From Stomoxys calcitrans (Eukaryota; Arthropoda; Insecta; Diptera; Muscidae): 64,000 nt of DNA. The translations under genes were made by a program, and so were the position numbers. A model generated the notes under the pieces. That model was not told the origin of the DNA and searched no databases. It saw nothing but the letters and a program-made list of their open reading frames with translations. The stretch is from NCBI RefSeq assembly GCF_963082655.1, contig NC_081552.1, positions 6,696,648 to 6,760,647 of the forward strand, written 5' to 3'. How positions within the stretch are numbered: the first letter of the stretch is position 1; each line of letters opens with the position of its first letter. Shown one piece after another: positions 21,828-32,521 of the stretch.

Positions 21828-23463
21828 TATACCCTCCACCATAAGATGGGGGGTATACTAATTTCGTCATTCTGTTTGTAACTACTCGAAATATTCGTCT
21901 GAGACCCCATAAAGTATATATATTCTTGATCGTCGTGACATTTTATGTCGATCTAGCCATGTCCGTCCGTCTGTCCGTCCGTCCGTCTGTCTGTCGAAAG
22001 CACGCTAACTTCCGAAGGAGTAAAGCTAGCCGCTTGAAATTTTGCACAAATACTTCTTATTAGTGTAGGTCGGTTGGTATTGTAAATGGGCCATATCGGT
22101 CCATGTTTTGATATAGCTGCCATATAAACCGATCTTGGGTCTTGACTTCTTGAGTCTCTAGAGTGCGCAATTCTTATCCGATTGGAATGAAATTTTGCAC
22201 GACGTGTTTCGTTATGATATCCAACAACTGCGCCAAGTATGGTTTAAATCGGTAAATAACCTGATATAGCTGCCATATAAACCGATCTTGGGTCTTGACT
22301 TCTTGAGCCTCTAGAGGGCACGATTCTTATCCGACTTGAATGAATTTTTGCACAAAGTATTTCGTTATGATATCCAACAACTGTGCTAAGTATGGTTGAA
22401 ATCGGTCCATAACCTGATGTAGCTGCCATATAAACAGATCTGGGGATTTGACTTCTTGAGCTTTTAGAGGGCGCAATTCCTATCCGATTTGGCTGAAATT
22501 TTGCATGACGTATTTTATTTTTACTTTCAACAACTGTGTCAAATAAGGTTCAAATCGGTTCATAACCTGATATAGCTGCCATATAAACCGATCTGGGGTC
22601 TTGACTTCTTGAGCCTCTAGAGTGCGCAGTTCTTATCCGATTGAAATGAAATTTTGCACGACGTGTTTTGTTATTATATCCAACAACTGTGCCAAGTATG
22701 GTTTAAATCGGTAAATAACCTGATATAGCTGCCATATAAACCGATCTTGGGTCTTGACTTCTTGAGCCTCTAGAGGGCACGATTCTTATCCGACTTGAAT
22801 GAATTTTTGCACAAAGTATTTCGTTATGATATCCAACAACTGTGCTAAGTATGGTTGAAATCGGTCCATAACCTGATGTAGCTGCCATATAAACAGATCT
22901 GGGGATTTGACTTCTTGAGCTTTTAGAGGGCGCAATTCCTATCCGATTTGGCTGAAATTTTGCATGACGTATTTTATTTTTACTTTCAACAACTGTGTCA
23001 AATAAGGTTCAAATCGGTTCATAACCTGATATAGCTGCCATATAAACCGATCTGGGATCTTGACTTCTTGACCCCTAGAGGTCGCAATTATTATACGATA
23101 TGCCTGAAATTTTGTACGACGGATCCTCTCATGACCATCAACAAACGTGTTTATTATGGTCTTATTCGGTCTATAGCCCGATACAGATCCCATATAAATC
23201 GTTCTCTCTATTTTACTTCGTGAGCCCCAATGGGCGCAATTCTTATACGAATTGGCTGAAATTTTACACAGGTCTCCAACATATAATTTAATTGTGGTCC
23301 GAACCGGACCATATCTTGATATCGTTTTAATAGCAGAGCAACTCTTTTCTTATATCCTTTTTTGCCTAAGAAGAGTTGCCGGGAAAAGAACTCGACAAAT
23401 GCGATCCATGGTGGAGGGTATATAAGATTCGGCCCGGCCGAACTTAGCACGCTTTTACTTGTT
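21828..23463 (+). repeat. Family A element with a higher-order duplication
   Basis: A complete plus-oriented copy ending TTTTACTTGTT at 23463. AGCTGCCAT motifs fall at 22115, 22268, 22421, 22574 and 22727, an exact 153 bp period. A block of three units is duplicated with a 459 bp offset. The GTCY tract is at about 21961-21994. Confidence 0.88.
22232..23053 (+). repeat. 459 bp higher-order tandem duplication
   Basis: Sequence 22232-22594 recurs at 22691-23053 with essentially no differences, including private variants such as CGGTAAATAACC, GGGCACGATTCTTATCCGAC and CACAAAGTATTTCG. The 459 bp offset equals three 153 bp units. Adjacent units differ much more than the two copies do, so the duplication is recent. 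Confidence 0.85.
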
Positions 23464-23552
23464 TTAAATACATAGAGAGAAATAAAACAAAAACAAAACA
23501 TCTTGACTAAAATTTTTTAGCCGCTGTCTAGGAATATGCCATGGTAGCATAA

Positions 23553-23629
23553 CTTGACATTGAGAGTGATTTCAACAGTGTAAAACCGACGTCGATCATG
23601 CAGGAGCTGCAGTTTATTGGCTGGTATTG
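23553..23629 (+). pseudogene. Reverse transcriptase motif A fragment (non-LTR)
   Basis: Reads LDIESDFNSVKPTSIMQEL, a motif A segment related to the relic at about 12580 (LDIEG then KPTSIMKEL). It is short and isolated. Downstream, to about 23850, there is no confident continuation, although IYKDGS near 23700 recalls an RNase H start. Confidence 0.55.
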
Positions 23630-23849
23630 ACGCCTTATAATGTTTTTAATAACTTATTTACAAAAAAAAGCATTACGGCAGGATGAGAATCTGTTGATCT
23701 ACAAAGATGGGTCAGCAGAGGGACACTTTAAGGATTTTTACTGTCTCCTTTACCTTGCAAAACAGCCATTAGCAATATATTATTGTCTCTGGAAGAAAAA
23801 ACGTGTACGTCTAAGTGAGTCTTTTTGCAAACTTTCACTTATACCTAAG

Positions 23850-24070
23850 TAACATACTATGCGCGCGCATTAAAAATGCAACTCTGCAAAAAAAATCCCA
23901 CAAAAGCGCAAAATTTGAACAATTTTGACAAGTTTGACTAAAAAAACACTACTTCACAGAATGACGCTCGAGTTCAATCGTCAATGTTAAAAGTTGTTTA
24001 ACTTTTGCGCTTTGCTTTTATAGGATTTATTTGCAGAGTTGCATTTTTAATGAGTGGTCGTAGTATGTAA
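23850..24070. mobile_element. Foldback MITE-like element
   Basis: Two arms of about 50 bp pair with each other: CATTAAAAATGCAACTCTGC with CACAAAAGCGCAAAA on the left, and their complement TTTTGCGC..GCAGAGTTGC..TTTTTAATG on the right. Outer ends CATACTA and TAGTATG match. The central loop is about 90 bp. It sits between two retrotransposon relic segments. The target duplication is unclear (possibly TAA). Confidence 0.6.
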
Positions 24071-24104
24071 CTTCCCCTTTAGTCTTATTTTCATTCCGGT
24101 CTGT

Positions 24105-24630
24105 AGTCACCATGGGTCGGAATGAAACCCAGTGAATACTAAAACCTGCCTTTTCACGAGCAAGACGATGGTGGGCCACAACAGAACGATTTCAATATCT
24201 GACAAGGTCAAATACTTAGGAGTAATCTTGGACAGGAAACTGAATTGGAAGTGTCACATTCAGCGGCGTACCGAGAAGGCTCACAGATGTTGGGCACTAT
24301 AAAGACGGGAAGTAGGTTCGAAAAGGGGCTTGAATCCGAGGATAATCAACTGCCTCAGCAGGAGTGTGATTAGACCAATACTTACTTACCCCACTGTAGT
24401 TTGGTAGACTGCGTTGGAGAGAAAGTGCAACGTAAGGACATAAGAATTGGTTAAGCTGATACTGGAGAACATGTTATGTTGACTTAGGTGGGACGATGAG
24501 GACCACGCCCACTACGGCATTGGAGACTATTTTAGATATCCGACCCAAAGACTTACAGATTAAGTGTGAGGCAGCCACTGGGGCTATACGACTTAAGGCG
24601 ATGGGAGAGTGGATAGAGGATTAGGTGACC
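24105..24630 (+). pseudogene. Non-LTR reverse transcriptase relic, copy 1
   Basis: Plus-strand remnants read CLFTSKTMVG, then KVKYLGVILDRKLNWKCHI (thumb) at about 24205-24260, then VIRPILTYPTVVW. A downstream stretch ending MGEW precedes copy 2. Multiple frame changes and stops make it non-functional. The motif order matches the R1/LOA/I type and the relic at 12478. Confidence 0.7.
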
Positions 24631-25372
24631 ACCATGAATGACCTATTACGGATGCTGGCTGAGAAGGGATTTGATGTTAGAATACTTCTAAGGGGTAAAG
24701 ATCCGAATCAGCTATGCAGAAGAGCCGAAAGGATATTGCCTAGTTGTCTGAATATAAACCCAGTGAAGACTAAAATATGCCTTTTCACGAGAAAGACGAA
24801 GGTGGGCCAATTTGATTCACCACGTTTCCTCAACAGTATGATTTGGATATCCGACAAGGGCAAATACTTAGGAGTGTTCTTGGACAGAACTGAACTGGAA
24901 GTGTTACAATCGGGAGCGTACCGTACTTCAATCCGGCGATAGTCATCTGGATTTACAGGAGCGTGATAAGACCAATCCAAACTGCGATGAAGAAAAATTG
25001 CAATGAAAGACTATTACAAAAGGTTCAAAGAATACGTTGTCGTGGAGTAGGTAGAGCGATTAGGACCACGCCCACCAGGGCACCGAAGACCATCCTTGAT
25101 ATCCGGCCCATAGACATACAGGTTAAGTGTGAGACAGCCATTAGACTTAAGGCGATGAGAGAATGGATAGAGAATAGGATATCATCAGAAGGAGAATAGG
25201 TCATATCATCACGGTATAATCGAGGCAATGATAGGATACCTGGATAGAATAGAAGAGGTTTTGGATCGGATAATTCAGACGACACTTGAGGTCGAGGCAC
25301 TGCTGTCAGCGGCACAGTCTTGGACTGATAGAACTCTTGTGTTTCCATATGGAAGTGTCTGCTACACGTATG
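24631..25372 (+). pseudogene. Non-LTR RT/RNase H relic, copy 2, cut by mariner
   Basis: This repeats the segments of copy 1: NPVKTKICLFTRKTKVGQ, GKYLGVFLDR, then LDIRPIDIQVKCETAIRLKA at about 25095-25155. It continues further, to FPYGSVCYT at about 25345-25367, which looks like the YTDGS start of an RNase H domain. The mariner at 25375 ends the similarity there. RNase H after RT favours the I/LOA-like group over jockey. Frameshifts and stops are present. Confidence 0.65.
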
Positions 25373-25374
25373 TA

Positions 25375-26315
25375 TTGGGTTGCCCAAAACGTAATTGTCG
25401 GTAATATAGTCGGCGTTGACAAATTTTTTCAACGGCTTGTGACTCTGTAATTGCATTCTTTCTTCTGTCAGTTATCAGCTGTTACTTTTAGCTTGCTTTA
25501 GAAAAAAAGTGCGCGAAATTTTGTTTACATTTGTTTGTTTGGCGTCAATTTTAATATGGGTACCACATGTATTGAAAGAAATTCATTTAACAAACCGAAT
25601 CAACGCTTGTGATATGCACCTTAAACGCAATGAATTCGATCCTTTTTTAAAACGAATCATAACTGGAGATGAAAAATGGATTGTTTACAACAACGTTAGT
25701 CGAAAACGATCATGGTCCAAGCATGGTGAACCAGCTCAAACCACTTCAAAGGCTGATATCCACCAAAAGAAAGTTATGCTGTCTGTTTGGTGGTATTGGA
25801 AGGGTGTGGTATATTTTGAGCTGCTTCCAAGGAACCAAACGATTAATTCGGATGTTTACTGTCTACAATTGGACAAATTTAATACAGCCATCAAGGAGTA
25901 GCGACCAGAATTGGTCAATCGTAAAGGTGTCATATTCCACCAGGACAACGCTAGACCGCACACATCTTTGGTCACTCGCCAAAAACTGAGTGAGCTTGGC
26001 TGGGAACTTTTGATGCATCCACCATATAGCCCTGACCTTGCACCATCAGACTACCATTTATTTCGATCTTTGCAGAACTCCTTAAATGGTAAAACTTTCG
26101 GCAATGATGAGGCTATAAAATCGCACTTGCTTCAGTTTTTTGCAGATAAAGGCCAGAAGTTCTATGAGCGTAGAATACTAAATTTGCCAGGAAGATGGTA
26201 AAAGGTTATCGAACAAAATGGCAATTATATATTTGATTAAAGTTAATTCTAAGTTTTATTAAAAATGCATTTACTTTCTTTTCAAAAATCTGCAATTACT
26301 TTTTAGGCAACCCAA
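25375..26315 (+). mobile_element. Mariner (irritans-like), internally deleted, 941 bp
   Basis: Ends TTGGGTTGCCCAAAAC and TTTTTAGGCAACCCAA are flanked by TA (25373-25374, 26316-26317). The length is below the roughly 1.25-1.3 kb usual for mariners because the N-terminal DNA-binding region of the transposase is missing. The same deletion is in the copy at 62028. The right flank is B-type sequence; the left flank is an RT relic. Confidence 0.9.
25509..26201 (+). pseudogene. Mariner transposase remnant with stop codons
   Basis: The reading frame retains WVPH, TGDEKW (first catalytic Asp), HQDNARPH (second) and SPDLAPSDYHLF (third), with the 34-residue spacing of D,D34D mariner transposases. Damage is clear. 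A TAG stop at 25899-25901 follows TAIKE, and a TAA at 26199-26201 follows PGRW, where the 62 kb copy has glutamine. The N-terminal helix-turn-helix region and a normal ATG start are absent; the frame opens at a GTG. It cannot yield a full transposase. Close identity to the 62172 frame indicates a shared deleted ancestor. Confidence 0.88.
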
Positions 26316-26471
26316 TAGAAGCTTTAATTTTTGCTGGTTTGACAGAAGTTTACTATGTAGAATTAAATTATTCCCTTCAACTAAATTTATTTTGTATAAA
26401 TTTTTAACAGAATCCATGGTGGTGGGTTCTCACGATTCGGCCCGGCTGAACTTAGCACGCTTTTACTTGTT
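26316..26471 (+). repeat. Family B 3' end next to mariner
   Basis: From the mariner TA, sequence reads GAAGCTTTAATTTTTGCTGG as in B elements, then CCATGGTGGTGGGTTCTCA, the hairpin TTCGGCCCGGCTGAA and TTTTACTTGTT. No B sequence is seen left of the mariner, so that side was lost. Confidence 0.75.
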
Positions 26472-26739
26472 CAAGTTAATACACACCTCTCTCAGTGAAA
26501 GACACAAATATTTTTGTAATAAGTTGGCAAAAACGCAAATTTATAACCTGTTTGATAATGTTCAAAAAAACAGGTGTTAATGCTGAGTATGCACCCGCTG
26601 AAACATATGTTGGGTTAGACAGCTAACAGCTGCTCTACTGGACCAAATCAATCAATGTGGAATCGATATCTAAGATCAGTGGAATGTTTGTGATCAATTG
26701 AAGTTAAAATGTTGCCGATTTTAAAGAACTTGAAAAATG

Positions 26740-26975
26740 AGTTTTGCGGCGCTAGATCGGTCATTTCGCGTATAGTGCGGCGTGCCGCAGTGCGACATCT
26801 CTATGTTGAGATCTTTTGCATTGGCTGCCATATCAAATGGTACAGTACCTCACAAATGTCGCCAGCATTAAGAGGGGATAACCATCGCTGAAAATTTTAT
26901 TTGAAGTTCTCGCCAGGGTTCGTACCCAGCCGTTCAGCGTCATAGGCGTCATGCTAACCTCTGCGCGGTCTCCCA
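26740..26975 (-). mobile_element. tRNA-derived SINE
   Basis: On the minus strand: GACCGCGCAGAGGTTAGCAT (A box region), GACGCCTATGACGCTGAACG, and GGGTACGAACCCTGG (B box region), giving a tRNA-like head. A body follows with ATGCTGGCGACATTTGTGAG, also present in the SINE at 10054. The 3' end is diverged, with no clear tail or duplication found. Confidence 0.7.
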
Positions 26976-27004
26976 TTATTAGATAAAGCTACCATATAAA
27001 CCAA

Positions 27005-28760
27005 CTAGCATACCCCCGGTCCGCTTCGCTACCTATCTTTTAGTATTACCGTTGTTTTACCATTGGACATTCGAAAGCCCAGACAGTTACACAGTTTAAA
27101 ACATGATGTAGTCTTGATGATGTAGTCACTTCCGTAAAGAACTTTCAAAATAAAACGAAGAGTCCCAACACTATTATTTTTAAAATTTTGGTACTACTTT
27201 CCCAAAATGTTTAAATGTAAAATTTTTTAAGTTTTTACTCAATCGGTAAAGAAAGTAACCATATTCCTGTTTTGAGGGCTTTGGTTCAATCGGAGATAAA
27301 GTATCATATTGTACTTTAAGTATGTTAATGTTTAAAAAAAGTTTAAGTGTAACCTTATTTTAAGAGCTTTAGCTCGATCCGTAAAGAAGTGCTATTAAAA
27401 CACGTAAAAGCGTATTAAGTTGGGCCGGGCCGAATTTTGGGAACCCACCAAGGATTCTGCAAAAATTCATACAATACATCTGTCAGACCAGCAAAAGTTA
27501 AAGCTTCTAGGAACCGTACAAGGATGATCGATAACATGGGAGCTATATCAGGTTATAGACTGATTTTGGCCGTACTTGGCACAGTTTTGGGTGTCATAAC
27601 AAATCAATACATGCAAAATTTCAGCCAGATTTCATCGGACAAAAATTGCGGCTTCCAAGGGCTCAAATTTCAGCTAAATCGGAAAAAATTGGGCATTCCA
27701 GGGGCTCAAGAATTCCAATCGGGAGATCGATTTATATGGGAGCTATACTACGAATAGAATATATATACTTTATGTGGTCTTAGACGAATATTTCGAGGTG
27801 TTACAAACTGAACGACTAGATTATATACACTGTTAGGGTGTACCAGTATCCCAAATTTCAGAGCTGTAGCTCTGTCTGTAAAGAAAGAACCATTTTGTAC
27901 CTTATGTTCCAATAAAAAAAAAATTCTTGTCGCCCGGTACATACTGTCAAGCCAAAACGGTATTTCAAAAGCTGTACATCAGTCTGGAAAGAATGTACCA
28001 TTTTTTACGTTTTAGGACCAAAATGTCCGAATTTAAAAACACCTTCTAGTCGTCCAATATATACGGTCAAGGTGTCCTGTATCCCAAATGTTAGAGTTCT
28101 AGCTCAATCTGAAAAGAAAATACCAAATAGTACCGATTACAGTCCTTAAGCCTGTTTTCTTCCACTCCTGGTACGATTACAACACTTCGTATTTGGTATA
28201 ACTTATTGTATTTTTGTCGAGCCTACGATAATTTACACCAAATTATTTAATTTTACATGTCCCCGTTCACTGTAAACTAAATAAGATACTTCGTGCTATT
28301 TAGTACTTTTTGGTACCAAAATGTGCGATTTGTGACAAAAAAAAAATCATTTAGTCACCCAACATACGTATATGTTTTTCTTAGTTGTACCTACATACCA
28401 AATAACAGAGTTCTAGCTCAGTAGGTCAAGAAAGTACGAAATGGTACCAAATGCGGTACAAAACGTACGTTGTCTCTCATTTCAGTACTATTGTATATAT
28501 TACGTCTATCTTTCTATTATTTCGCAGCAACAATTATTTAAGCCAAATTTAGCAATTCTAGCTCTACCCGTTCGCACTGTGTTCATCCATTTCTTACGTT
28601 TTTAATACTTTTTAGTACCTAAATGTCCAAAAACTTATTTATCCTCTCAAATCGGGTTGTCATAGTGTACCTAAATACCAAAATTCAAAGCTTTAGCTTA
28701 ATTTACAAAAAAATTCCATATGCTACCAATTGCGGCACTATTACTTCTACATATTAGACC
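27005..28760 (-). repeat. Family G: Helitron-like degenerate tandem element
   Basis: The edge at 27005 reads, on the minus strand, a hairpin GGTAGCGAAGCGGACC then GGGGGTATGCTAG followed by T, a Helitron-type CTRR-T 3' end. Inside are diverged units of about 160-190 bp with motifs such as CAGAGCTGTAGCTC, AGAGTTCTAGCTCA, AAAGAAAGTACC and ACCAAAATGTCC. There is no coding sequence. A B element is nested at 27400-27827. The far boundary is uncertain. Confidence 0.5.
27400..27827 (-). repeat. Family B element nested in family G
   Basis: It starts ACACGTAAAAGCGTATTAAG, with a GGCCGGGCCGAA remnant of the hairpin and GGGAACCCACCA. Core units follow. The tail jumps from GGGAGCTATA to ATATATATACTTTATGTGG, so the GTCY tract is deleted, and the 5' stem-loop is missing. 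G-type units lie on both sides. Confidence 0.65.
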
Positions 28761-28861
28761 ACTCAATGTCCATGTGCATTTTTAACGGAATTATGATGAA
28801 AGGTGGTTATTTATGCCACATGAATTTTGTTCATGCTGCATAAAATATGTATTTTTAATAT

Positions 28862-29079
28862 TTTGCGGATTTTTCATATAGTCGGCGTTGACAAATTTTT
28901 TCACAGCTTGTGACTCTGTAATTGCATTCTTTCTTCTGTTAGTTATCAGCTGTTACTTTTAGCTTGCTTTAGAAAAAAATTGTTAAAAAAGTATATTTGA
29001 TTAAAGTTCATTTTAAGTTTTATCAAAAATGCATTTACTTTCTTTTAAAAAATCCGCAATTACTTTTTGGGCAACCCAA
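28862..29079 (+). mobile_element. Mariner MITE, left end truncated
   Basis: It begins at TGCGGATTTTTCATATAG, lacking the outer TTGGGTTGCCC. The right end TTTTTGGGCAACCCAA is intact and followed by TA. Confidence 0.85.
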
Positions 29080-29328
29080 TATGAGCACTCCAAAATTGCA
29101 TTTGAAAATGCCCAAAAACTTAACGATATATTCTGACAGACGTTTGTTCTATCAGATTTGACATACATACTCACCTCAAACCATGACAAAACCAAGAGGA
29201 AGGAGCTATTTCCGTAAAGAAAATTCCTCATTCTTGTTTGGTTATCATTGTTCGAAAGGTAAGATCGCTATCCAGTGACAAAAAAAACCCTAATTTTCCA
29301 ATCCATTCCTAAACAAACCTTGTGTTTT

Positions 29329-30137
29329 TATACCCTCCACCATAAGATGGGGGTATACTAATTTCGTCATTCTGTTTGTAACTACTCGGAATATTCGTCT
29401 GAGACCCCATAAAGTATATATACTCTGTCTGTCGAAAACACGCTAACATCCGAAGGAGTAAAGCTAACCGCTTGAAGTTTTGCACAAATACTTCTTATTA
29501 ATGTAGGTCGGTTGGTATTGTAAATGGGCCATATCGGTCCATGTTTTGCTATAGCTGCCATATAAACCGATCTTGGGTCTTGACTTCTTGAGCCACTAGG
29601 GTGCGCAATTCTTATCCGATTGGAATTAAATTTTGCACGACGTGTTTTGTTATGATATCCAATAACTGTGTCAAGTATGGTTCAAATCGGTCCATAACCT
29701 GATATAGCTGCCATATAAACCAATTTGGGATCTTGACTTCTTGAGCCTCTAGAGGCGCAATTATTATCCGATTTGCCTGAAATTTTGTACTACAGATCCT
29801 CTCATTACCATTAACATACGTGTTTATTATGATCTGAATCGGTCTATAGCCCGATACAGCTCCCATATAAATCGATATCTCTTTTTTACTTCTTGAGCCC
29901 CCAAAGGACGAAATTCTTATTCAAATTGGCTGACATTTTACACAGGTCTCCAACATGTTATTTAATTGTGGTCCAAACCGGACCATATCTTGATATCGCT
30001 CTAATAGCAGAGCAAATCTTTTCTTATATCCTTTTTTGCCTAAGAAGAGATGCCGGGAAAAGTACTCGACAAATGCGATGGAGGGTGGAGGGTATATAAG
30101 ATTCGGCCCGGCCGAACTTAGCACGCTTTTACTTGTT
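29329..30137 (+). repeat. Family A element, short
   Basis: Both ends are present (TATACCCTCCACCATAAGAT; TTCGGCCCGGCCGAA then TTTTACTTGTT). About 40 bp including most of the GTCY tract is deleted between TATATATA and CTCTGTCTGTCGAAA near 29421. Only about two core units remain. Confidence 0.85.
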
Positions 30138-30235
30138 ATTTCTATTTCTTTTGGTTTTGGCATCTTTTTGTTCACTACGTTCTTGTGGAGATCAAAGTCA
30201 TCGATTCTGTAAAGCAGTTTTGACTTTGCTTTGGC

Positions 30236-30440
30236 TTATGAGCTGAAATGTTGGAAAGAATATGCCAAAATTGGACTTAGCGGATGGAGCATTCACGGTC
30301 AACATTTGCATGAAATAAATTTCAAACATTCGAATATATGGGCCGTACTATCGATTAAAATAAAGATTTCAAGCATTTTTCTGAATTTTATGTGTTCTTT
30401 TTTTTGAAAAACTTTCCTATAGCTCTTATGAGTTCTAGAA
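30236..30440 (+). pseudogene. Tc1/mariner-type transposase 3' fragment
   Basis: Reads EMLERICQNWT, stop, RMEHS, then a HEI-like end near 30310-30320. This is the C-terminal part of a transposase also present at 37640-38165, and the downstream TTTTTTTGAAAAACTTTCCT is shared as well. In both copies the catalytic core is broken or absent. The family resembles the GPYFF-type DDE transposases common in insects. Confidence 0.6.
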
Positions 30441-31245
30441 ATTGGAAATAAAAAATAGCTTCGAGTTCTGAAAACGCAAAGCCCAGACCGCCTTCCACTT
30501 GGGCATTTACCGGCTTTCGCGGCTAACAAATACCGGCATCGGCGGGGACATTGATTGGAGAACGATTGGGGATTTTTTAGTAGCACGTAATTCCTTACTA
30601 AGGGTTTGTTGCGAGGTTACGTTTTAGTATTTAGAGCGCACAACAAACCTGTTACTGGCGTAGGTGGATATCCACAGTGCCATGGGACCGATTTATATCC
30701 GCACCCTGTTTTAAACTTAACCTATCATTTAAAGAAATGTTCTCTCCCATATTTATTGTGGCGTTAATGAACTGGCAGATGTACATCAGTTTTTTATTTT
30801 TCTCTGTGCAAAATTAAAACAACATTGACGAAACTCGGTTCAAGTACGCAAATAGAAGCAAAGCTGCTGCTATGACAGTTATAAAGTTACTCACAGACTG
30901 CAATATAAGCAAACATATCCTTACACAACAAACTCAAATGGGTTCTGTGTGCAACCAATTACAAATTTTGAAAAGCATACTATCCTCAAAACTTTAGAAA
31001 CAAAATTACCTATTTCTGATTTGTTGGCCGATAACAAATTATCTCCAGGAATTTTGAATACTACACAAACTAATGCACATGCAATTTATCTTGGTGAGTA
31101 TTGATAGCATTTGGAAAAGTTTACGCTTAAAAGCCACTAATAAAATGGAATTAGTCAAACTTCAACGCCACTCCAATTTGCAACTTTCGGTCTTGTAATA
31201 AATTTCCAAAAGGAACCTTTTAAAGTACAAAGGATAGATAATATA
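30441..31245. other. No recognised feature
   Basis: A short GC-richer patch at 30480-30720 (GCATTTACCGGCTTTCGCGG) stands out from AT-rich surroundings but matches nothing I can name. Confidence 0.45.
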
Positions 31246-31482
31246 TTGGGTTGCCCAAAAAGTAATTGCGGATTTTTTAAAAGAAAGTAAATGCATTTTT
31301 AATAAAACTTAGAATGAACTTTAATCAAATATACTTTTTTTTACACTTTTTTTATAAAGCAAGCTAAAAGTAACAGCTGATAACTGATAGAAGAAAGAAT
31401 CAATTACAGAGTCACAAGCTGTGAAAAAATTTGTCAACGCCGACTATATGAAAAATCCGCAATTACTTTTTGTGCAACCCAA
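31246..31482 (-). mobile_element. Mariner MITE (237 bp)
   Basis: Terminal repeats TTGGGTTGCCCAAAAAGTAA and TTTTTGTGCAACCCAA are flanked by TA (31244-31245 and 31483-31484). It is an intact reference for the split copy at 19590-21475. Confidence 0.92.
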
Positions 31483-32233
31483 TATGTATGCATGCAATAC
31501 TGCCAAGCAACATTCTCTCACACCGTAAAGATATACAGAAAACTTTCTGAAATATTCAGGAAGCAGGAAAATTGCAAGTGTAAAATATTCTGCTCAAGTG
31601 AGTGTGGCATGATACATCATGTTGCATAGCTGCAATTAAGCAAAGATAATTAAGTTTATCGTGCAAATGCATTGGGCAAGCAACAATTTATTTACTTATG
31701 TTACATGAAATGACGGATTATTCTTTTCGATACTTTGCTAAACTCATACCATATCCTTGCATGGAGCCTTATCAATGCAGCCAGCAACATTATACATTTG
31801 TGTGCCTTTCCCATTCTTTTGCATATTAGGCAAATGCATTTTAAGTGCACAACTTCTTGATTGCATTCTCTGTTCAATAGTAGGAGTAAATGTATTTTGG
31901 ATGTCTTAGGAGTTGGGCTTTACTTGGAAGCATGAGCAATTACTGTAACATAGATAAGTTTGAGTTGCTTTTGAATATTTTATAAATTCTGCATCCATTC
32001 AAAATTTTAGGGTGTTAAACATGATTGTGCATTTTATTTACCTAAAGTGTTTTTATCTGGCCATTGTAGCTCCCCAATCCCATTTGTTGGACACCAGCAG
32101 CATGGATGTCAAGCAATTGCCATAAATTGTTACTTGGCCAATCCTGAGTTAAATATCGAAGCCCAGAGTCATTAATCATCACTTGTCATTGGATTTAAGT
32201 CAATAAACGATTAAATGGGCATGAGGTATTGGT
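31483..32233. other. No recognised feature
   Basis: AT-rich DNA with no recognisable gene or repeat. Confidence 0.5.
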
Positions 32234-32360
32234 CAACATATGACACAAGCTTTGATGTACTGCAGGACTTAGGGAACATGGGACAAAATTGAAGTTTTTG
32301 GTCAAGAATGTGTTTGGGAAACTGGATTTTACATATTTTGCATAGGTGAGACAAAAGTCA
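32234..32360 (+). repeat. Diverged direct repeat, left copy
   Basis: CAACATATGACACAAGCTTT then GATGTACTGCAGGACTTAGG recurs at 34211 (CAACATATAACACAAACTGT, GATGTACTGCAGGACTTGGG). Weaker similarity extends to CATATTTTG. The two copies flank a C element with a nested A element. Confidence 0.6.
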
Positions 32361-32521
32361 TCTTCTAAACTATGGGCTCGTATATATTTCAATGTTTTCT
32401 TTTTTTTACGTTTTGAAGAAGAATATAAAAACTATAATCGGCCAGCATTAATATAGTTATTCGGCAAGTATGTGTTTGGCAAAATACCCTTTTACTTACT
32501 CACCTTTTAAACTGTCTATTT

